From Paraglaciecola hydrolytica (GTDB taxonomy: Bacteria; Pseudomonadota; Gammaproteobacteria; Enterobacterales; Alteromonadaceae), in contig NZ_LSNE01000006.1 of NCBI RefSeq assembly GCF_001565895.1, forward strand, positions 190,965 through 254,964: a stretch of 64,000 nt of DNA, written 5' to 3'. Position numbers and translations under genes: made by a program. The notes beneath the pieces were generated by a model. The model saw nothing but the letters and a program-made list of their open reading frames with translations. It ran no database searches and was not told where the DNA came from. This document shows positions 1-9,800 of the stretch, piece by piece; position 1 is the first letter of the stretch; every line of letters begins with the position of its first letter.

Positions 1-2
1 TA

Positions 3-1811
3 GCTGTGGGTATCGACTTAGGCACGACTAATTCATTAGTAGCCAGTGTACGTAGTGGTCAAGCGACCACTTTGGCCGATGAAAGTGGTCAACATTTGTT
101 GCCTTCTGTGGTGCATTATCAACAACATAACGTAGTGGTTGGGCAAGCCGCGGCAGCACAAGCTAGTTTAGATCCTATCAATACCATAGTGTCGGTTAAA
201 CGTTTTTTGGGTCGTGACCTGCAAGACATCAAAAAATCCTATGCCAACTTACCTTATGAATTTGTCGCGCCAGAATCAGCTGCGGTGCAATTGCAAGTTA
301 CTAGTGGAGTGGTAAATCCAGTACAGGTGTCGGCCGAAATATTGGCTGCCTTACGTCTGCGAGCTGAACATACTTTAGGTGATGAATTATCTGGTGCTGT
401 GATCACCGTCCCCGCCTATTTTGACGATGCCCAGCGCCAAAGTACCAAAGATGCTGCAACCTTAGCAGGATTAAACGTACTGCGTTTACTCAACGAACCA
501 ACGGCTGCCGCTATTGCCTACGGTTTAGATTCAGGTCAAGAAGGTTTGATTGCCGTTTATGACCTAGGTGGTGGTACTTTTGATATCTCGATTTTGCGTT
601 TACGCAAAGGCGTGTTTGAAGTATTGGCAACTGGTGGTGATTCAGCCCTAGGTGGCGACGATTTTGATATCTTGTTGGTGGAATATATACGCCAGCAAAC
701 AGGGTTGATGGGTGAGCTATCCAAATCTTTACATCGTACTTTGCTTGATATTGCGCGCTCTGCCAAAGAATCTCTAAGTAACAATGCAAGCATCAAGGTT
801 GAATTTAACGATGATCAAGGTAAAGCTCATAAGTTAACTATTGAGTTGGCGACCTTTGAAGGTTTAATTGCTGATTTAGTTAAAAATACCCTGCGTGCCA
901 GTCGCCGTGCATTACGTGATGCTGAACTGGAAAAAGAACACATTTTGGCGGTGGTCATGGTAGGCGGTTCTACCCGAGTGCCTTATGTACGCCAGCAAGT
1001 GGAAAGCTTTTTTGGTAAGGCACCTTTAACCTCTATCGATCCCGATAAAGTTGTGGCCATAGGCGCGGCGATCCAAGCCGATATCTTGGTGGGCAATAAA
1101 CCAGATTCCGACATGTTGTTACTTGATGTACTACCTTTGTCGCTGGGCATAGAAACTATGGGTGGTTTGGTCGAAAAAATCATTCATCGTAATACCACTA
1201 TTCCGGTAGCTAAAGCTCAGGAGTTTACAACCTTTAAAGATGGCCAAACCGCCATGATGGTGCACGTATTACAAGGTGAGCGTGAGATGGTGGCAGATTG
1301 CCGCTCTTTGGCTAAGTTTACCCTCACCGGTATTCCCCCAATGGCTGCTGGAGCCGCCCATATTCGCGTGACCTTTCAGGTTGATGCCGATGGTTTGCTT
1401 AATGTCACTGCCATGGAAAAGTCTACAGGTGTACAAGCGCACATAGTGGTTAAACCCTCATATGGCCTAGATGAACAGCAAATCACTCAGATGTTACAAG
1501 CGTCTATGCAACATGCTAAAAGTGATATGGCCGGACGCATGCTCAAAGAACAGCAAGTCGAAGCCGCCAGAGTAGAGGAAACCCTACGTGCGGCGATGCT
1601 CAAAGATGCTGAGACTTTATTAAATGCTGACGAAATAGCCCAAATCGAACAAGGTTTAACCATGTTGGCCGAAACCGCCCGCGGTGAAGATAAAGACGCC
1701 ATCAAAGATGCTATCGAAAAAGTGGATCAACTGAGCCAAACCTTTGCTGAACGCAGGATGGATCAATCTATTCGCCAGGCTTTTGCTGGTAAATCGGTTG
1801 ATATCATTTAA
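3..1811 (+). CDS. hscA: Fe-S cluster assembly chaperone HscA (5' end cut by window)
   Basis: Hsp70-class chaperone specialised for iron-sulfur cluster biogenesis; the family works with HscB to release clusters from the scaffold IscU. The visible 602 residues start inside the first phosphate-binding strand (GIDLGTTNS at visible residues 3-11). They contain the second phosphate loop ([11 protein letters not shown]), the adenosine motif (VGGSTRVP), a substrate-binding domain and a helical lid. The frame is open to the window edge (Ala and Val codons precede GIDLG), and the family is about 620 residues, so roughly 20 N-terminal residues lie outside. The GTG at position 6 is therefore not the start. 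fdx follows 49 bp downstream, as in the isc operon, so hscB is expected just upstream. Identification is secure. Confidence 0.96.
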   Translation, partial: AVGIDLGTTNSLVASVRSGQATTLADESGQHLLPSVVHYQQHNVVVGQAAAAQASLDPINTIVSVKRFLGRDLQDIKKSYANLPYEFVAPESAAVQLQVTSGVVNPVQVSAEILAALRLRAEHTLGDELSGAVITVPAYFDDAQRQSTKDAATLAGLNVLRLLNEPTAAAIAYGLDSGQEGLIAVYDLGGGTFDISILRLRKGVFEVLATGGDSALGGDDFDILLVEYIRQQTGLMGELSKSLHRTLLDIARSAKESLSNNASIKVEFNDDQGKAHKLTIELATFEGLIADLVKNTLRASRRALRDAELEKEHILAVVMVGGSTRVPYVRQQVESFFGKAPLTSIDPDKVVAIGAAIQADILVGNKPDSDMLLLDVLPLSLGIETMGGLVEKIIHRNTTIPVAKAQEFTTFKDGQTAMMVHVLQGEREMVADCRSLAKFTLTGIPPMAAGAAHIRVTFQVDADGLLNVTAMEKSTGVQAHIVVKPSYGLDEQQITQMLQASMQHAKSDMAGRMLKEQQVEAARVEETLRAAMLKDAETLLNADEIAQIEQGLTMLAETARGEDKDAIKDAIEKVDQLSQTFAERRMDQSIRQAFAGKSVDII

Positions 1812-1860
1812 AACTAATTATTGTCAGAAACTACTTAATGTTTAGAACAGGAACAACAGA

Positions 1861-2199
1861 ATGCCTCAAGTGATTTTTTTACCTCACCCAGAACTTTGCC
1901 CTGATGGCGCTGTATTTGAAGCAGATCAGGGCACATCAGTGCTGGATGTGGCCTTGTCTAATGGTATTGGCATTGAACATGCCTGCGAAAAAGTTTGTGC
2001 CTGCACTACTTGCCATGTATTGATCCGCGAAGGCTTTGACTCCTTAGATGAGGGAGATGAGTTAGAAGAAGATATGTTAGACAAAGCTTGGGGCTTAGAA
2101 CGCGACTCGCGTCTAGGTTGTCAGGCGATAATTAAAGATCAAGACCTAGTAGTCGAAATCCCCAGATATACCGTCAATCAGGTCAGCGAAGGGCATTAA
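1861..2199 (+). CDS. fdx: ISC-type [2Fe-2S] ferredoxin
   Basis: Adrenodoxin-like [2Fe-2S] ferredoxin that supplies electrons for Fe-S cluster assembly in the isc pathway. The 112-residue protein has the four ligand cysteines at C42, C48, C51 and C87, the same positions as in E. coli Fdx, plus a non-ligand C46. An AGGAAC ribosome site lies just before the ATG, and an intrinsic terminator follows, so fdx closes the operon. No iscX gene follows, although iscX ends the operon in E. coli; the next gene here is an unrelated small ORF. Confidence 0.96.
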   Translation: MPQVIFLPHPELCPDGAVFEADQGTSVLDVALSNGIGIEHACEKVCACTTCHVLIREGFDSLDEGDELEEDMLDKAWGLERDSRLGCQAIIKDQDLVVEIPRYTVNQVSEGH

Positions 2200-2228
2200 T
2201 TGCTTACTAAGCTATGAGTGAGTAACAA

Positions 2229-2254
2229 AACCAACAGAGCTGTTGGTTTTTTTA
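2229..2254 (+). terminator. Intrinsic terminator of the isc operon
   Basis: An ACCAACAG/CTGTTGGT inverted repeat is followed by a run of seven T, 30 bp after the fdx stop. Confidence 0.85.
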
Positions 2255-2368
2255 TAGCTGCAAAAAAAGACTCCCCATTTTTATGGGTTGTTAGAAGCCT
2301 CAAATTACCAGCATGTTTACCGCGTAAAACTTTCAATTAGCTTGAACAAAAATACATAAAGAAAATTG

Positions 2369-2384
2369 CTGGTTGTATATACAG
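2369..2384 (+). promoter_or_regulatory. LexA-like operator, box 1
   Basis: CTGGTTGTATATACAG fits the gammaproteobacterial LexA consensus CTGT-N8-ACAG with one mismatch in the left arm; the right half (TATATACAG) is perfect. It lies about 85 bp upstream of the small ORF at 2469, next to a second box of opposite polarity. Confidence 0.55.
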
Positions 2385-2392
2385 TTGTTGTG

Positions 2393-2408
2393 CTGTATAT
2401 TTAACCAG
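2393..2408 (+). promoter_or_regulatory. LexA-like operator, box 2
   Basis: CTGTATATTTAACCAG fits CTGT-N8-ACAG with one mismatch in the right arm; the left half is perfect. It is the reverse complement of box 1 with two mismatches, 8 bp away, so the pair also forms a long inverted repeat that could fold as RNA. Confidence 0.55.
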
Positions 2409-2468
2409 TGGTCGAAAGGCAAGCTAAGTAGAATCGAGACTAACTCGTTGTTATATATTGGAGATGAT

Positions 2469-2654
2469 ATGAACCATTCTCAGTGTAACCAACATAATGA
2501 AAACAAAAATTTTCAATCAACAGATTTTTCTGCACAATCTTCTCAACCAGTTGAGGATATTTTGAGCCGTATGGACAGATTACGTGCTTTGGCCAAGGTG
2601 CAAAATACCAAGTTAAATTCTACTAAACGTCGGCAATTTAGCTTTGCTTTTTAG
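2469..2654 (+). CDS. Small hypothetical protein behind LexA-like boxes
   Basis: 61 residues, not recognised. It is polar and Asn/Gln/Ser-rich in the first half, then has a short amphipathic helix-like stretch (VEDILSRMDRLRALAKV) and a basic, aromatic end (KRRQFSFAF). There is no signal peptide or membrane segment. The reading frame is open further upstream to a TTG at 2373, but that codon lies inside the first LexA-like box; the ATG at 2469 has a good GGAGA site 4 nt ahead and is preferred. It faces the convergent MFS gene. If the two boxes are real operators it would be a DNA-damage-induced small protein, but no function can be assigned from sequence. Confidence 0.6.
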   Translation: MNHSQCNQHNENKNFQSTDFSAQSSQPVEDILSRMDRLRALAKVQNTKLNSTKRRQFSFAF

Positions 2655-2718
2655 TGGTATGATTAGGGGTTGCGAGTTTGGTGAAAGAAATATTCAATAG
2701 AATTATGGTCAAAGGGCC

Positions 2719-3945
2719 TTAGTGTGTTTCTGCCAGTTTGTTATTGGTACATAACTCGGTAGCAGGTTCGGCTTGTTGTGTTATTCGTTTTATCTGACGG
2801 CTATATTCCCAAACCATGGCCCAAAGCCATACAGCACCTATTGGGATGATCCAAAACGCTGTGGTTATAGGGGCAAAGTTGGCCCAAAAACCTGTGCCAA
2901 AAGAAGCAAGTTGCACACCGATAGACGAGCCGATGACACACACTCCGGAAATGATAGGGCCATTGTCGCTGTCAATATCCATTGCGCTAGATAACATCAG
3001 TGGGAACAAACCACCTAAACCTAAACCTACCAACAGATTACCACATGCCATTAACTGAGGAGCTACAGCAAACTTAATCATAAAAGCTCCCAGTGCCATT
3101 ATGCTAGCAAGGATAATCATCAGTCGATGTGCAGAAAACCAACGTAGTAGTGACGAAAAGCCTAGACGACTGATTGCCATACCGGCGGTAAAAAACGCAA
3201 ATGTTAGACGAGCATCTTCACCACTGAAGCCACGACCTTCCTGAGCATAACTGACAAACCAATTAGCATTGCCAAATTCCACCGCGCCATAACCTAGTGC
3301 CGCTAACGCCAATAGTAAAAATACTGGCTGTTTTATCACACCCCGATAGGACAAGCTTTGTTTGCGCTTGATAGTATTGTGCGGTGCCAGTTTTTTGCCC
3401 TGATGAGCAACATGCCATGCATAGGCAGCCAATAAAACAATGGCAATAGCCAACCAGCGTAAAGGCCAGCGCCAGTCGTGCTCGAACAAATACAAAACCG
3501 AGATATACAATGGGGCAGCCAAAGTACCTAAACTGAACATAAAATCCATTAGCCCCATCATGTGTGAGCGTCGCTCTGCATGAAGTCTGGCAATCATAGT
3601 ATGGCCGATGGTAAATAGACTTGAGCAAATCAGTCCCAGCAAAAAGGCACCTAATAACAACCAAGCCCAGTGGTTAACACTTGATAGTCCCACAAGCAAT
3701 AACGCAACTAGCAGCGTCAGGCAGGCAAACAAAGACATAAAATCAAATTTCTGAATATATTTACCACCAATAAAGGCGCCGATTATTGAGCCTAAGGAAA
3801 TTAGTGTAAAAAAAGCACCACTAACTATTTCGCTCATAGCTAAACTGTTCGCCAGATCTGGCAATAGGATCCCCCATAAGATAAACACCATACCGAGTAG
3901 AAAAAAGCCGATAAAGATGACTGATGTGGCAAAGCGACGATCCAT
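2719..3945 (-). CDS. MFS transporter
   Basis: Major facilitator superfamily permease of 408 residues, predicted to carry a small solute across the inner membrane; the substrate cannot be told. About twelve hydrophobic segments are visible in two halves joined by a basic central loop (GKKLAPHNTIKRKQ). The first loop carries GGKYIQKFD, matching the MFS motif-A position. The frame opens nine codons earlier (to 3972), but the ATG at 3945 has a GGAGA site 6 nt upstream and begins a normal MFS N-terminus (MDRRFATSVIF). It resembles the FucP/TsgA-like side of the superfamily only loosely. It stands alone, convergent with the small SOS-like gene. Confidence 0.85.
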   Translation of the reverse strand: MDRRFATSVIFIGFFLLGMVFILWGILLPDLANSLAMSEIVSGAFFTLISLGSIIGAFIGGKYIQKFDFMSLFACLTLLVALLLVGLSSVNHWAWLLLGAFLLGLICSSLFTIGHTMIARLHAERRSHMMGLMDFMFSLGTLAAPLYISVLYLFEHDWRWPLRWLAIAIVLLAAYAWHVAHQGKKLAPHNTIKRKQSLSYRGVIKQPVFLLLALAALGYGAVEFGNANWFVSYAQEGRGFSGEDARLTFAFFTAGMAISRLGFSSLLRWFSAHRLMIILASIMALGAFMIKFAVAPQLMACGNLLVGLGLGGLFPLMLSSAMDIDSDNGPIISGVCVIGSSIGVQLASFGTGFWANFAPITTAFWIIPIGAVWLWAMVWEYSRQIKRITQQAEPATELCTNNKLAETH

Positions 3946-4422
3946 ATATTCTCCGAGTTGACAGGAAAGCATCCCTTGACGTTTAAGGTGTAACAGGGAT
4001 TAGTGGGTCATTGTATCCCTTGCAGTTAGAGAGTCATAGTGCTTAAAAAACATTCAAATATAAGCTGTATTTCATTGGTTAACGGCATGTAAAAGATTGT
4101 GATGGTACTTATGTGCAAGATGTTAGTGGCCTGCAAAAAAGTGGTTAAATTGAGCTAGCTTTTGTGGGTTTTGGTATTTTCTCACTTATAAAATTGCGTT
4201 ATTTCAGCTTGTGCTAGATGAAAAAAATTGGTGCTTGCAATAAAAAATTATAAACAAATAACTTAATCTCCAGCAGATTTGTTGAGCAACTGCCATAGGC
4301 AAGGTAAAAAACACCAGATATCGTGCAAGTTATTTAAGATTTTTAAGTATTTTTTTTAAAAGACCGTAAACTAAGCGACATCGTGTTGGGTAGCATGGTG
4401 CTGCCACTTGTTTAGGAATTTT
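3946..4422. other. AT-rich intergenic region, no gene seen
   Basis: This 477 bp stretch separates the divergent MFS and YehS-like genes and must hold both promoters. It is AT-rich with several A and T runs. I see no ORF with a ribosome site, no RNA gene and no clear operator. Confidence 0.6.
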
Positions 4423-4893
4423 ATGATTAATAACGATGTAATGCGTCGTGTTCGCTATATATTTGATTTTAGCGACAAGCAAATGATTGGTGTTTTTACC
4501 CAAGCTGATTATCCCGCTACCGTTGAACAATTACATGCTTGGTTACGCAAAGATGATGATCCTGCTTTTGTCGCGATTACCGACATACAGTTTTCACTGT
4601 TTTTAAATGGTCTGATTAATCTTAAGCGTGGAAAAAGAGAGGGTGTTGAAGCGCCAGTTGAAAGACGCTTAACTAACAACATTATTTTCATGAAATTGAA
4701 AATAGCGCTGAATATGCAAGCCGAAGAAGTATTAGAAGTGATGGCATTAAGTGGCTTTAAAATCAGCAAACCTGAACTCAGTGCGCTGTTCCGTAAACCT
4801 GAAAATCGTCAGTACCGTTTGTGTAAAGATCAAATCTTACGTAATTTCCTCAAGGGTGTGCAGATTAAAATGCGTGGGAATGGCGACGACTAG
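4423..4893 (+). CDS. DUF1456 family protein (YehS-like)
   Basis: 156 residues, the same length as E. coli YehS. The family consists of two similar DUF1456 halves; here they run about residues 5-70 (NDVMRRVRYIFDF, then WLRKDDDPAF) and 85-150 (NNIIFMKLKIALNM). The role is unknown. A TTG at 4408 extends the frame by five codons, but the ATG at 4423 has AGGA 5 nt upstream and gives the family-typical start MINNDVMRRVRY. Single gene, convergent with the patatin gene. Confidence 0.88.
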   Translation: MINNDVMRRVRYIFDFSDKQMIGVFTQADYPATVEQLHAWLRKDDDPAFVAITDIQFSLFLNGLINLKRGKREGVEAPVERRLTNNIIFMKLKIALNMQAEEVLEVMALSGFKISKPELSALFRKPENRQYRLCKDQILRNFLKGVQIKMRGNGDD

Positions 4894-4979
4894 TCGCTGC
4901 GCTTATTTATCGTTACGCGATTAAGATTATGTGCTGCGCATCCTAAGCATGCGTTGCACTTATAAAACTGCTTACTAAA

Positions 4980-4996
4980 CATGGCCGCAGGCCATG
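4980..4996. repeat. Perfect CATGGCC palindrome in a dyad-rich convergent gap
   Basis: CATGGCC-GCA-GGCCATG can form a 7 bp GC-rich hairpin in the 180 bp gap between the convergent yehS-like and patatin genes. The whole gap is richer in GC dyads (GCTGCGC, GCGCACAGCGC) than the neighbouring intergenic DNA. No T run follows on either strand, so it is not a standard intrinsic terminator. Confidence 0.5.
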
Positions 4997-5073
4997 CTCC
5001 GACGCGTAGCGATAATCTTTCAGACTTTTAAATGCGGCAGGAACTGCTAGTGCGCACAGCGCATACTTTGCTA

Positions 5074-6204
5074 TTAAATATCCAAAAATGTCCGTAACTC
5101 ATCCCGTCTATCCATACCATCCTGATAACCAAGTGCAATTAATTCGCGGCAAAATTCTTTTTCAAACAGCAGGTAGCTTAACAAACTCGAGTCGGCTTTA
5201 TCATGCAAACCCATCATTCGAAGTAGTACTTTGATCCCTGATGGCATGGCAGAAAAATGTTTGGCTGCCATTTCGTTAAAACTGATGCTGGGGTTAACTA
5301 ACATACAGTCAATGGTTTTGAGCTTGGTTTGCTGTTGTTGCTGATAGGTCATATGAGCGATGGTTTCATTGATACGATTCATGCGCTCTAAATCTGAGCG
5401 TAAGGTGTCGGCAAAAATGGTGTCGAGTAAGTGACCGGCGATGGCGATACTACTTGGAAAACGGCTCATGTCTTCAAAGCGTGACAAACGTTGAGGTTGT
5501 TCTACACCTATCACTAGGATCTTTCTGGCACCTAAATGGATGGCGGGGCTTAATGGTGACAGTTGATGGACAGAACCATCACCCAAATATTCGCCTTTCA
5601 TTTTGACCGGTGGAAAGAGTAAAGGAATAGCTGCTGAGGCCATTAGGTGTTCGGAGTTAATTGGACATGCAACGCCTCGGCGTTGTTCACGCACCCACCC
5701 TTGTAGTTCGTGATGTCCTTGAAAATAACTGATCGAATGGTGAGTAGTATAACTTGATGCGTTGACACATACAGCACGTAGATGGCCAGAGGCAACATTG
5801 CGATCGATACGATGAAAATCTAGGTAATGTCTTATTAGGCGGCGTAAAGGTTGGTTGTTAAGCAAGCTAGATGCGCGTCTTTGGTGTTGCTCAGATTGAA
5901 AGCTACGTAAAAAATTGCGGGACAGATGAAAAAATACATCACGTACGCCACTGTCATAGACTTGCCGAGTATGGAAATTATTCCACACCCATTCTAGTTT
6001 ACGAATACCCAAATGGTAACAAGAGGCATAACAGGCAAGGCCGGTGGCATTAAAGGCACCAGCTGAGTTGCCACATAAAATCGGAAAGGGTAGGCCTTGA
6101 TTGCGGCTTAGAAAACTGCCAATGGCTTTGAGTACACCTAATTGATAGGCTGCTCTGGCACCACCACCAGACAACAGTAAGGCATATTCATTACGTTCAG
6201 GCAT
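5074..6204 (-). CDS. Patatin-like phospholipase
   Basis: 376-residue patatin-family acyl hydrolase, predicted to cleave acyl ester bonds of phospholipids. The Gly-rich oxyanion loop is LLSGGGARAAYQLGV (about residues 9-23), the nucleophile elbow is GNSAG (residues 45-49), and the catalytic Asp is in LGDGSVHQ, completing the Ser-Asp dyad. There is no signal peptide, so it is probably cytoplasmic or membrane-associated. It starts 12 bp after the MBL-fold gene on the same strand, so the two are likely cotranscribed, with a GAGGAT site before the ATG. The substrate is not known. Confidence 0.88.
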   Translation of the reverse strand: MPERNEYALLLSGGGARAAYQLGVLKAIGSFLSRNQGLPFPILCGNSAGAFNATGLACYASCYHLGIRKLEWVWNNFHTRQVYDSGVRDVFFHLSRNFLRSFQSEQHQRRASSLLNNQPLRRLIRHYLDFHRIDRNVASGHLRAVCVNASSYTTHHSISYFQGHHELQGWVREQRRGVACPINSEHLMASAAIPLLFPPVKMKGEYLGDGSVHQLSPLSPAIHLGARKILVIGVEQPQRLSRFEDMSRFPSSIAIAGHLLDTIFADTLRSDLERMNRINETIAHMTYQQQQQTKLKTIDCMLVNPSISFNEMAAKHFSAMPSGIKVLLRMMGLHDKADSSLLSYLLFEKEFCRELIALGYQDGMDRRDELRTFLDI

Positions 6205-6216
6205 GGAAAAGGATCC

Positions 6217-7056
6217 TCACAAACAAAGACTCAAACCTTCTGCTGCGGCAAACAAGACAAGTTTGGCATCCACGATGTCGATAATTCCCTTACAATGCTG
6301 CTCGATTTTTTCAATTTCTTCATCGGTGCGAATGTGATCATGGCTATATAGAGCCATTTGTTTAGCGCGACTAGCCATGGCGAGTTTAACGGCTTCTTCT
6401 GCATCAGAATGGCCCCAACCTCTTTTGTATTGCATGTCTTCCATCATATATTGTGCATCGTGAATTATTAGGTCGGCATCACGAGAAAACTCAACCCATT
6501 CTAAAAATTCAGTGGATTTTTTATAAGGTGGATACAATTCGTTGTCGGTGATGTAAACGACTTTTTTGCCGTTCTCTTCAATAGAAAAGGAACTGCCACA
6601 ACCTGGGTGATTGATGCGTAAACGGCATATGCGGGCACTGCCTAGTGTCCAAGTGTCTGCACCTTGAGGTCTAGCAACAATCTTAATATTTGCCTTGAGG
6701 GTGGTGTAATCAACAGGAAAGTAACTGGCGCCCATTTGCCTGAGGATGGCATCATCTTCTGCTAAGGTTGTTTGCCCTGGAGTGATAAAAATATTACGTT
6801 CAGGTTGATAAATTGGTGCAAAAAAAGGAAAGCCCTGAATATGATCCCAGTGGTTATGGGTTAATAAAAGGTGGATATCATTGGTTTTTTTAATTAGCTT
6901 TTGACCGAGATTTTTAATGCCGGTGCCGGCATCTAGAATAATATCGGTGCCATCATCTAGCTCAACATGCACACAGGCCGTATTACCGCCATATTTAACA
7001 AATTCTGCTCCCGGTGAAGGACAAGATCCGCGTACCCCATAAAAGGTTACTTGCAT
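6217..7056 (-). CDS. Metallo-beta-lactamase-fold hydrolase
   Basis: 279-residue MBL-fold metal-dependent hydrolase. The metal-binding signature THNHWDH is present, followed by a His in INHPGCGSS, an Asp in YITDNE and a late His pair in LYSHDH; the early LDAGTGIKNLG strand-loop is also typical. The N-terminus (VTFYGVRGSCPSPG) and the YGGNTACV segment resemble the PhnP/cyclic-phosphodiesterase-like side of the family, but the substrate cannot be assigned. First gene of a probable two-gene unit with the patatin gene. Confidence 0.87.
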   Translation of the reverse strand: MQVTFYGVRGSCPSPGAEFVKYGGNTACVHVELDDGTDIILDAGTGIKNLGQKLIKKTNDIHLLLTHNHWDHIQGFPFFAPIYQPERNIFITPGQTTLAEDDAILRQMGASYFPVDYTTLKANIKIVARPQGADTWTLGSARICRLRINHPGCGSSFSIEENGKKVVYITDNELYPPYKKSTEFLEWVEFSRDADLIIHDAQYMMEDMQYKRGWGHSDAEEAVKLAMASRAKQMALYSHDHIRTDEEIEKIEQHCKGIIDIVDAKLVLFAAAEGLSLCL

Positions 7057-7233
7057 AATATATCTCTCTCAATCCGGTGCATTGTTCTGGCGTTTACATC
7101 ATCCAACTGATTGTAAAACAGTAACATTTTTCGTGCTTGTTAAAAGTATAATATTTTACGTTTTGGTATTCTCTCGACGAATTTTAAAATACCTATTACT
7201 AATTTCACGTCGTTTACAATCAGTTAGTAAAGC

Positions 7234-7266
7234 CGCGGTTTTATGTTTGTGAGTAATAAAACCGCG
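7234..7266 (-). terminator. Hairpin downstream of proS
   Basis: A perfect 11 bp inverted repeat (CGCGGTTTTAT / ATAAAACCGCG) with an 11-nt loop lies just beyond the proS stop. The tract after the stem on the minus strand is not strongly T-rich, so it may end proS transcripts or protect the 3' end. Confidence 0.5.
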
Positions 7267-7273
7267 TATTGTA

Positions 7274-8989
7274 TTAAAGGTTTTGCATAAAGTTAACGAT
7301 AGTGTCGATGTCTAACATCTGTTTTTCACCATTACGACGATTTTTATATTCAACTTTTTTCTCATCCAGATTACGCTCACCAATCACGATAGTGTGTGGA
7401 ATACCGATGAGTTCCATGTCGTTAAACATCACCCCAGGGCGTTCTTTTCTGTCATCGAGTAATACATCGATTCCTACTAATTTTAACTCAGTGTAGAGTT
7501 TTTCGGCGACTTCTTGTATGCGTGGTGACTTATGCATATTCATCGGGATGATTGCCACTCTGAATGGAGCAATTGCATCTGGCCAGATAATGCCATTTTG
7601 ATCATGGTTTTGTTCGATGGCGGCTGCCACGATCCGTGAAACACCTATGCCATAACAACCCATAGTGAGGATTTGAAACTTACCGTTTTCATCCAATACA
7701 CCACAATTCATGGCCTGAGAATATTTATTTCCAAGTTGGAAAATGTGCCCGACTTCGATACCTCGTTTGATTTCTAAGGTACCTTTACCATCGGGTGACA
7801 AATCTCCCGCTACTACATTACGAATATCTGCAACAGTGATGGCGCCTACGTCACGTGACCAGTTAACTCCGGTGTAATGGAAGTCGGTTTGATTGGCACC
7901 ACAGACAAAATCGGCCAAGTGAGCAGCACTGCGATCAACAATAAGCGGAATAGTTAAACCTACTGGACCAATTGAGCCTATGGTGCAAGCAAGGGCTGCT
8001 TCAATTTGTTGTTCGGTGGCCATGGTCAGTGGGCTGAAAACGACAGCTTGTTTCTCGGCTTTGACTTCGTTTAACTGGTGGTCGCCGCGTAATACTAGGG
8101 CAACTAAACCTTGTTGACCTTTGTCATCAGGTGTGCCGAGTACAATGAGAGTTTTAACCGATTGCTCAGCTGGTAAATTAAGATAAGTAGAGACTTCTTC
8201 GATAGTACGTTGTTTAGGTGTGGCGACTTTTTGTAAGTCTTGCCCAGCCGCGGGGCGTTCACCCACTGGTGCTAGTGCTTCGGCCATTTCAATATTGGCG
8301 GCATAGTCAGAGGCATTACTAAAAGCGATATCATCTTCACCTGATTCAGCCAGTACATGGAACTCGTGGGAGCCGGTGCCACCTATTGAACCGTTGTCGG
8401 CAATCACTGGGCGATAATCTAAACCAATACGCTCAAACACCTGGCAATAGGCTTGATACATGTCCTGATAGGTCTTTTCTAGACTGCTTTGATCCATGTG
8501 GAAAGAGTAGGCATCTTTCATGGTAAATTCACGGCCACGCATTACGCCAAAACGTGGGCGCACTTCATCGCGGAATTTGGTTTGGATCTGATAAAGGTTT
8601 AAGGGTAATTGTTTGTAACTACTAACTTCGTTCTTTACTAAAGCGGTAACCACTTCTTCGTGAGTTGGGCCCAAGACAAAGTCACGTTTGTTACGGTCGT
8701 GAAAGCGCAGTAATTCTGGGCCATATTGCTCCCAACGCCCAGACTCTTGCCATAAGTCTGCAGGTTGTACTACGGGCATCAAAATTTCAATTGAGCCAGC
8801 TTTGTTCATTTCGTCGCGCACTATTTCAGCGACTTTATTGAGGACCCGTAAACCTGTTGGAAGCCAGTTATAGAGGCCTGCTGCCACCTTACGCACCATA
8901 CCGGCACGTAACATTAATTGATGGCTGATTACTTCAGCATCGGCTGGGGTTTCTTTTTGCGTCGATAATAAATATTGGCTAGTGCGCAT
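7274..8989 (-). CDS. proS: Prolyl-tRNA synthetase
   Basis: Class II aminoacyl-tRNA synthetase charging tRNA-Pro. 571 residues, the bacterial type with an editing domain (INS, about residues 225-400) between motifs 2 and 3. Motif 2 is seen in [17 protein letters not shown], motif 3 in [15 protein letters not shown], and the anticodon-binding domain is at the C-terminus. The substrate loop [10 protein letters not shown] is intact. Monocistronic by its spacing. Secure. Confidence 0.97.
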   Translation of the reverse strand: MRTSQYLLSTQKETPADAEVISHQLMLRAGMVRKVAAGLYNWLPTGLRVLNKVAEIVRDEMNKAGSIEILMPVVQPADLWQESGRWEQYGPELLRFHDRNKRDFVLGPTHEEVVTALVKNEVSSYKQLPLNLYQIQTKFRDEVRPRFGVMRGREFTMKDAYSFHMDQSSLEKTYQDMYQAYCQVFERIGLDYRPVIADNGSIGGTGSHEFHVLAESGEDDIAFSNASDYAANIEMAEALAPVGERPAAGQDLQKVATPKQRTIEEVSTYLNLPAEQSVKTLIVLGTPDDKGQQGLVALVLRGDHQLNEVKAEKQAVVFSPLTMATEQQIEAALACTIGSIGPVGLTIPLIVDRSAAHLADFVCGANQTDFHYTGVNWSRDVGAITVADIRNVVAGDLSPDGKGTLEIKRGIEVGHIFQLGNKYSQAMNCGVLDENGKFQILTMGCYGIGVSRIVAAAIEQNHDQNGIIWPDAIAPFRVAIIPMNMHKSPRIQEVAEKLYTELKLVGIDVLLDDRKERPGVMFNDMELIGIPHTIVIGERNLDEKKVEYKNRRNGEKQMLDIDTIVNFMQNL

Positions 8990-9095
8990 GTTGTACTAAG
9001 TCTCAGATAATAAATTGAAAAAACGGTGGCCATTCTATCAGTAGGCTAACTAGGGCTAAAGGCAAAAATGGTGGATAATGGCAATTATTAGCTGG

Positions 9096-9800
9096 TTAAT
9101 CATGTGGCTGAATGTCTGCTACCTGACAACAACCATCAATAACCTGCCATTGAATATTAAGATTATACAAACTCATGCCATATACTTTGTTTGGCTCTGA
9201 ATCTGCTCGATAAGCTGGACGAGGATCTTGAGCCAGTACTTCAGTGATTAAGCTAGTTAATTTAGGATATTGCTGCGCAAAATGCTGGACTTGTTTTAAG
9301 GCGCGTGGTGAAAACGTCACCGCCATCAATTCGGGCGAACTATGGGCAAATCCTCCTTTGGCATTTGGCAGTGCATCGGCATAGGGTACATAGGGTTTAA
9401 CATCTAAAATAGGTGTGCCATCAAGTAAATCCATGCCACGTACATGCAACTCGAGTTTGCCTTGCTGATGCACTACTTTAACAAACTCGACCACCGACAA
9501 CCCCATATTGTTTGGTCTAAAGGTACTGCGAGTAGCCAATACTCCTGTTTTTTTATTACCTCCCAAACGTGGCGGACGCACCAGTGGTGACCAACCTTGC
9601 TCAGTGGTTTGATGAAACTGAAAAATCAGCCATACATGACTGAACTCGTCGATACCACGCAAGATATTAGGATCGTTAAATTCAGGCAAAAATTGAATGA
9701 TACCCAGAGCACTATTAACTAAACCGGGCTGACGAGGGATAGCAAACTTTTGTTTGTAGGGGGTGTGGATAATACCAATAGGCTGCTGAACTAGACTCAT
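9096..9800 (-). CDS. trmO: tRNA (adenine(37)-N6)-methyltransferase TrmO
   Basis: S-adenosylmethionine-dependent methyltransferase of the TsaA/YaeB beta-barrel family, which in E. coli adds the N6-methyl group on t6A37 of tRNA-Thr. 234 residues, matching E. coli TrmO. Conserved blocks seen: IGIIHTPYKQKF, FSHVWLIFQFH, RPPRLGGNKKTGVLATRSTF, RPNNMGLSVV, LLDGTPILDVKPYVPYAD. Divergent from serB across a 169 bp gap. Confidence 0.93.
   Translation of the reverse strand: MSLVQQPIGIIHTPYKQKFAIPRQPGLVNSALGIIQFLPEFNDPNILRGIDEFSHVWLIFQFHQTTEQGWSPLVRPPRLGGNKKTGVLATRSTFRPNNMGLSVVEFVKVVHQQGKLELHVRGMDLLDGTPILDVKPYVPYADALPNAKGGFAHSSPELMAVTFSPRALKQVQHFAQQYPKLTSLITEVLAQDPRPAYRADSEPNKVYGMSLYNLNIQWQVIDGCCQVADIQPHD

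Noticed and set aside
2373-2468. Longer start (TTG 2373) for the small SOS-like gene
   Set aside because: It falls inside the first LexA-like box and has no ribosome site, while ATG 2469 has a good one.
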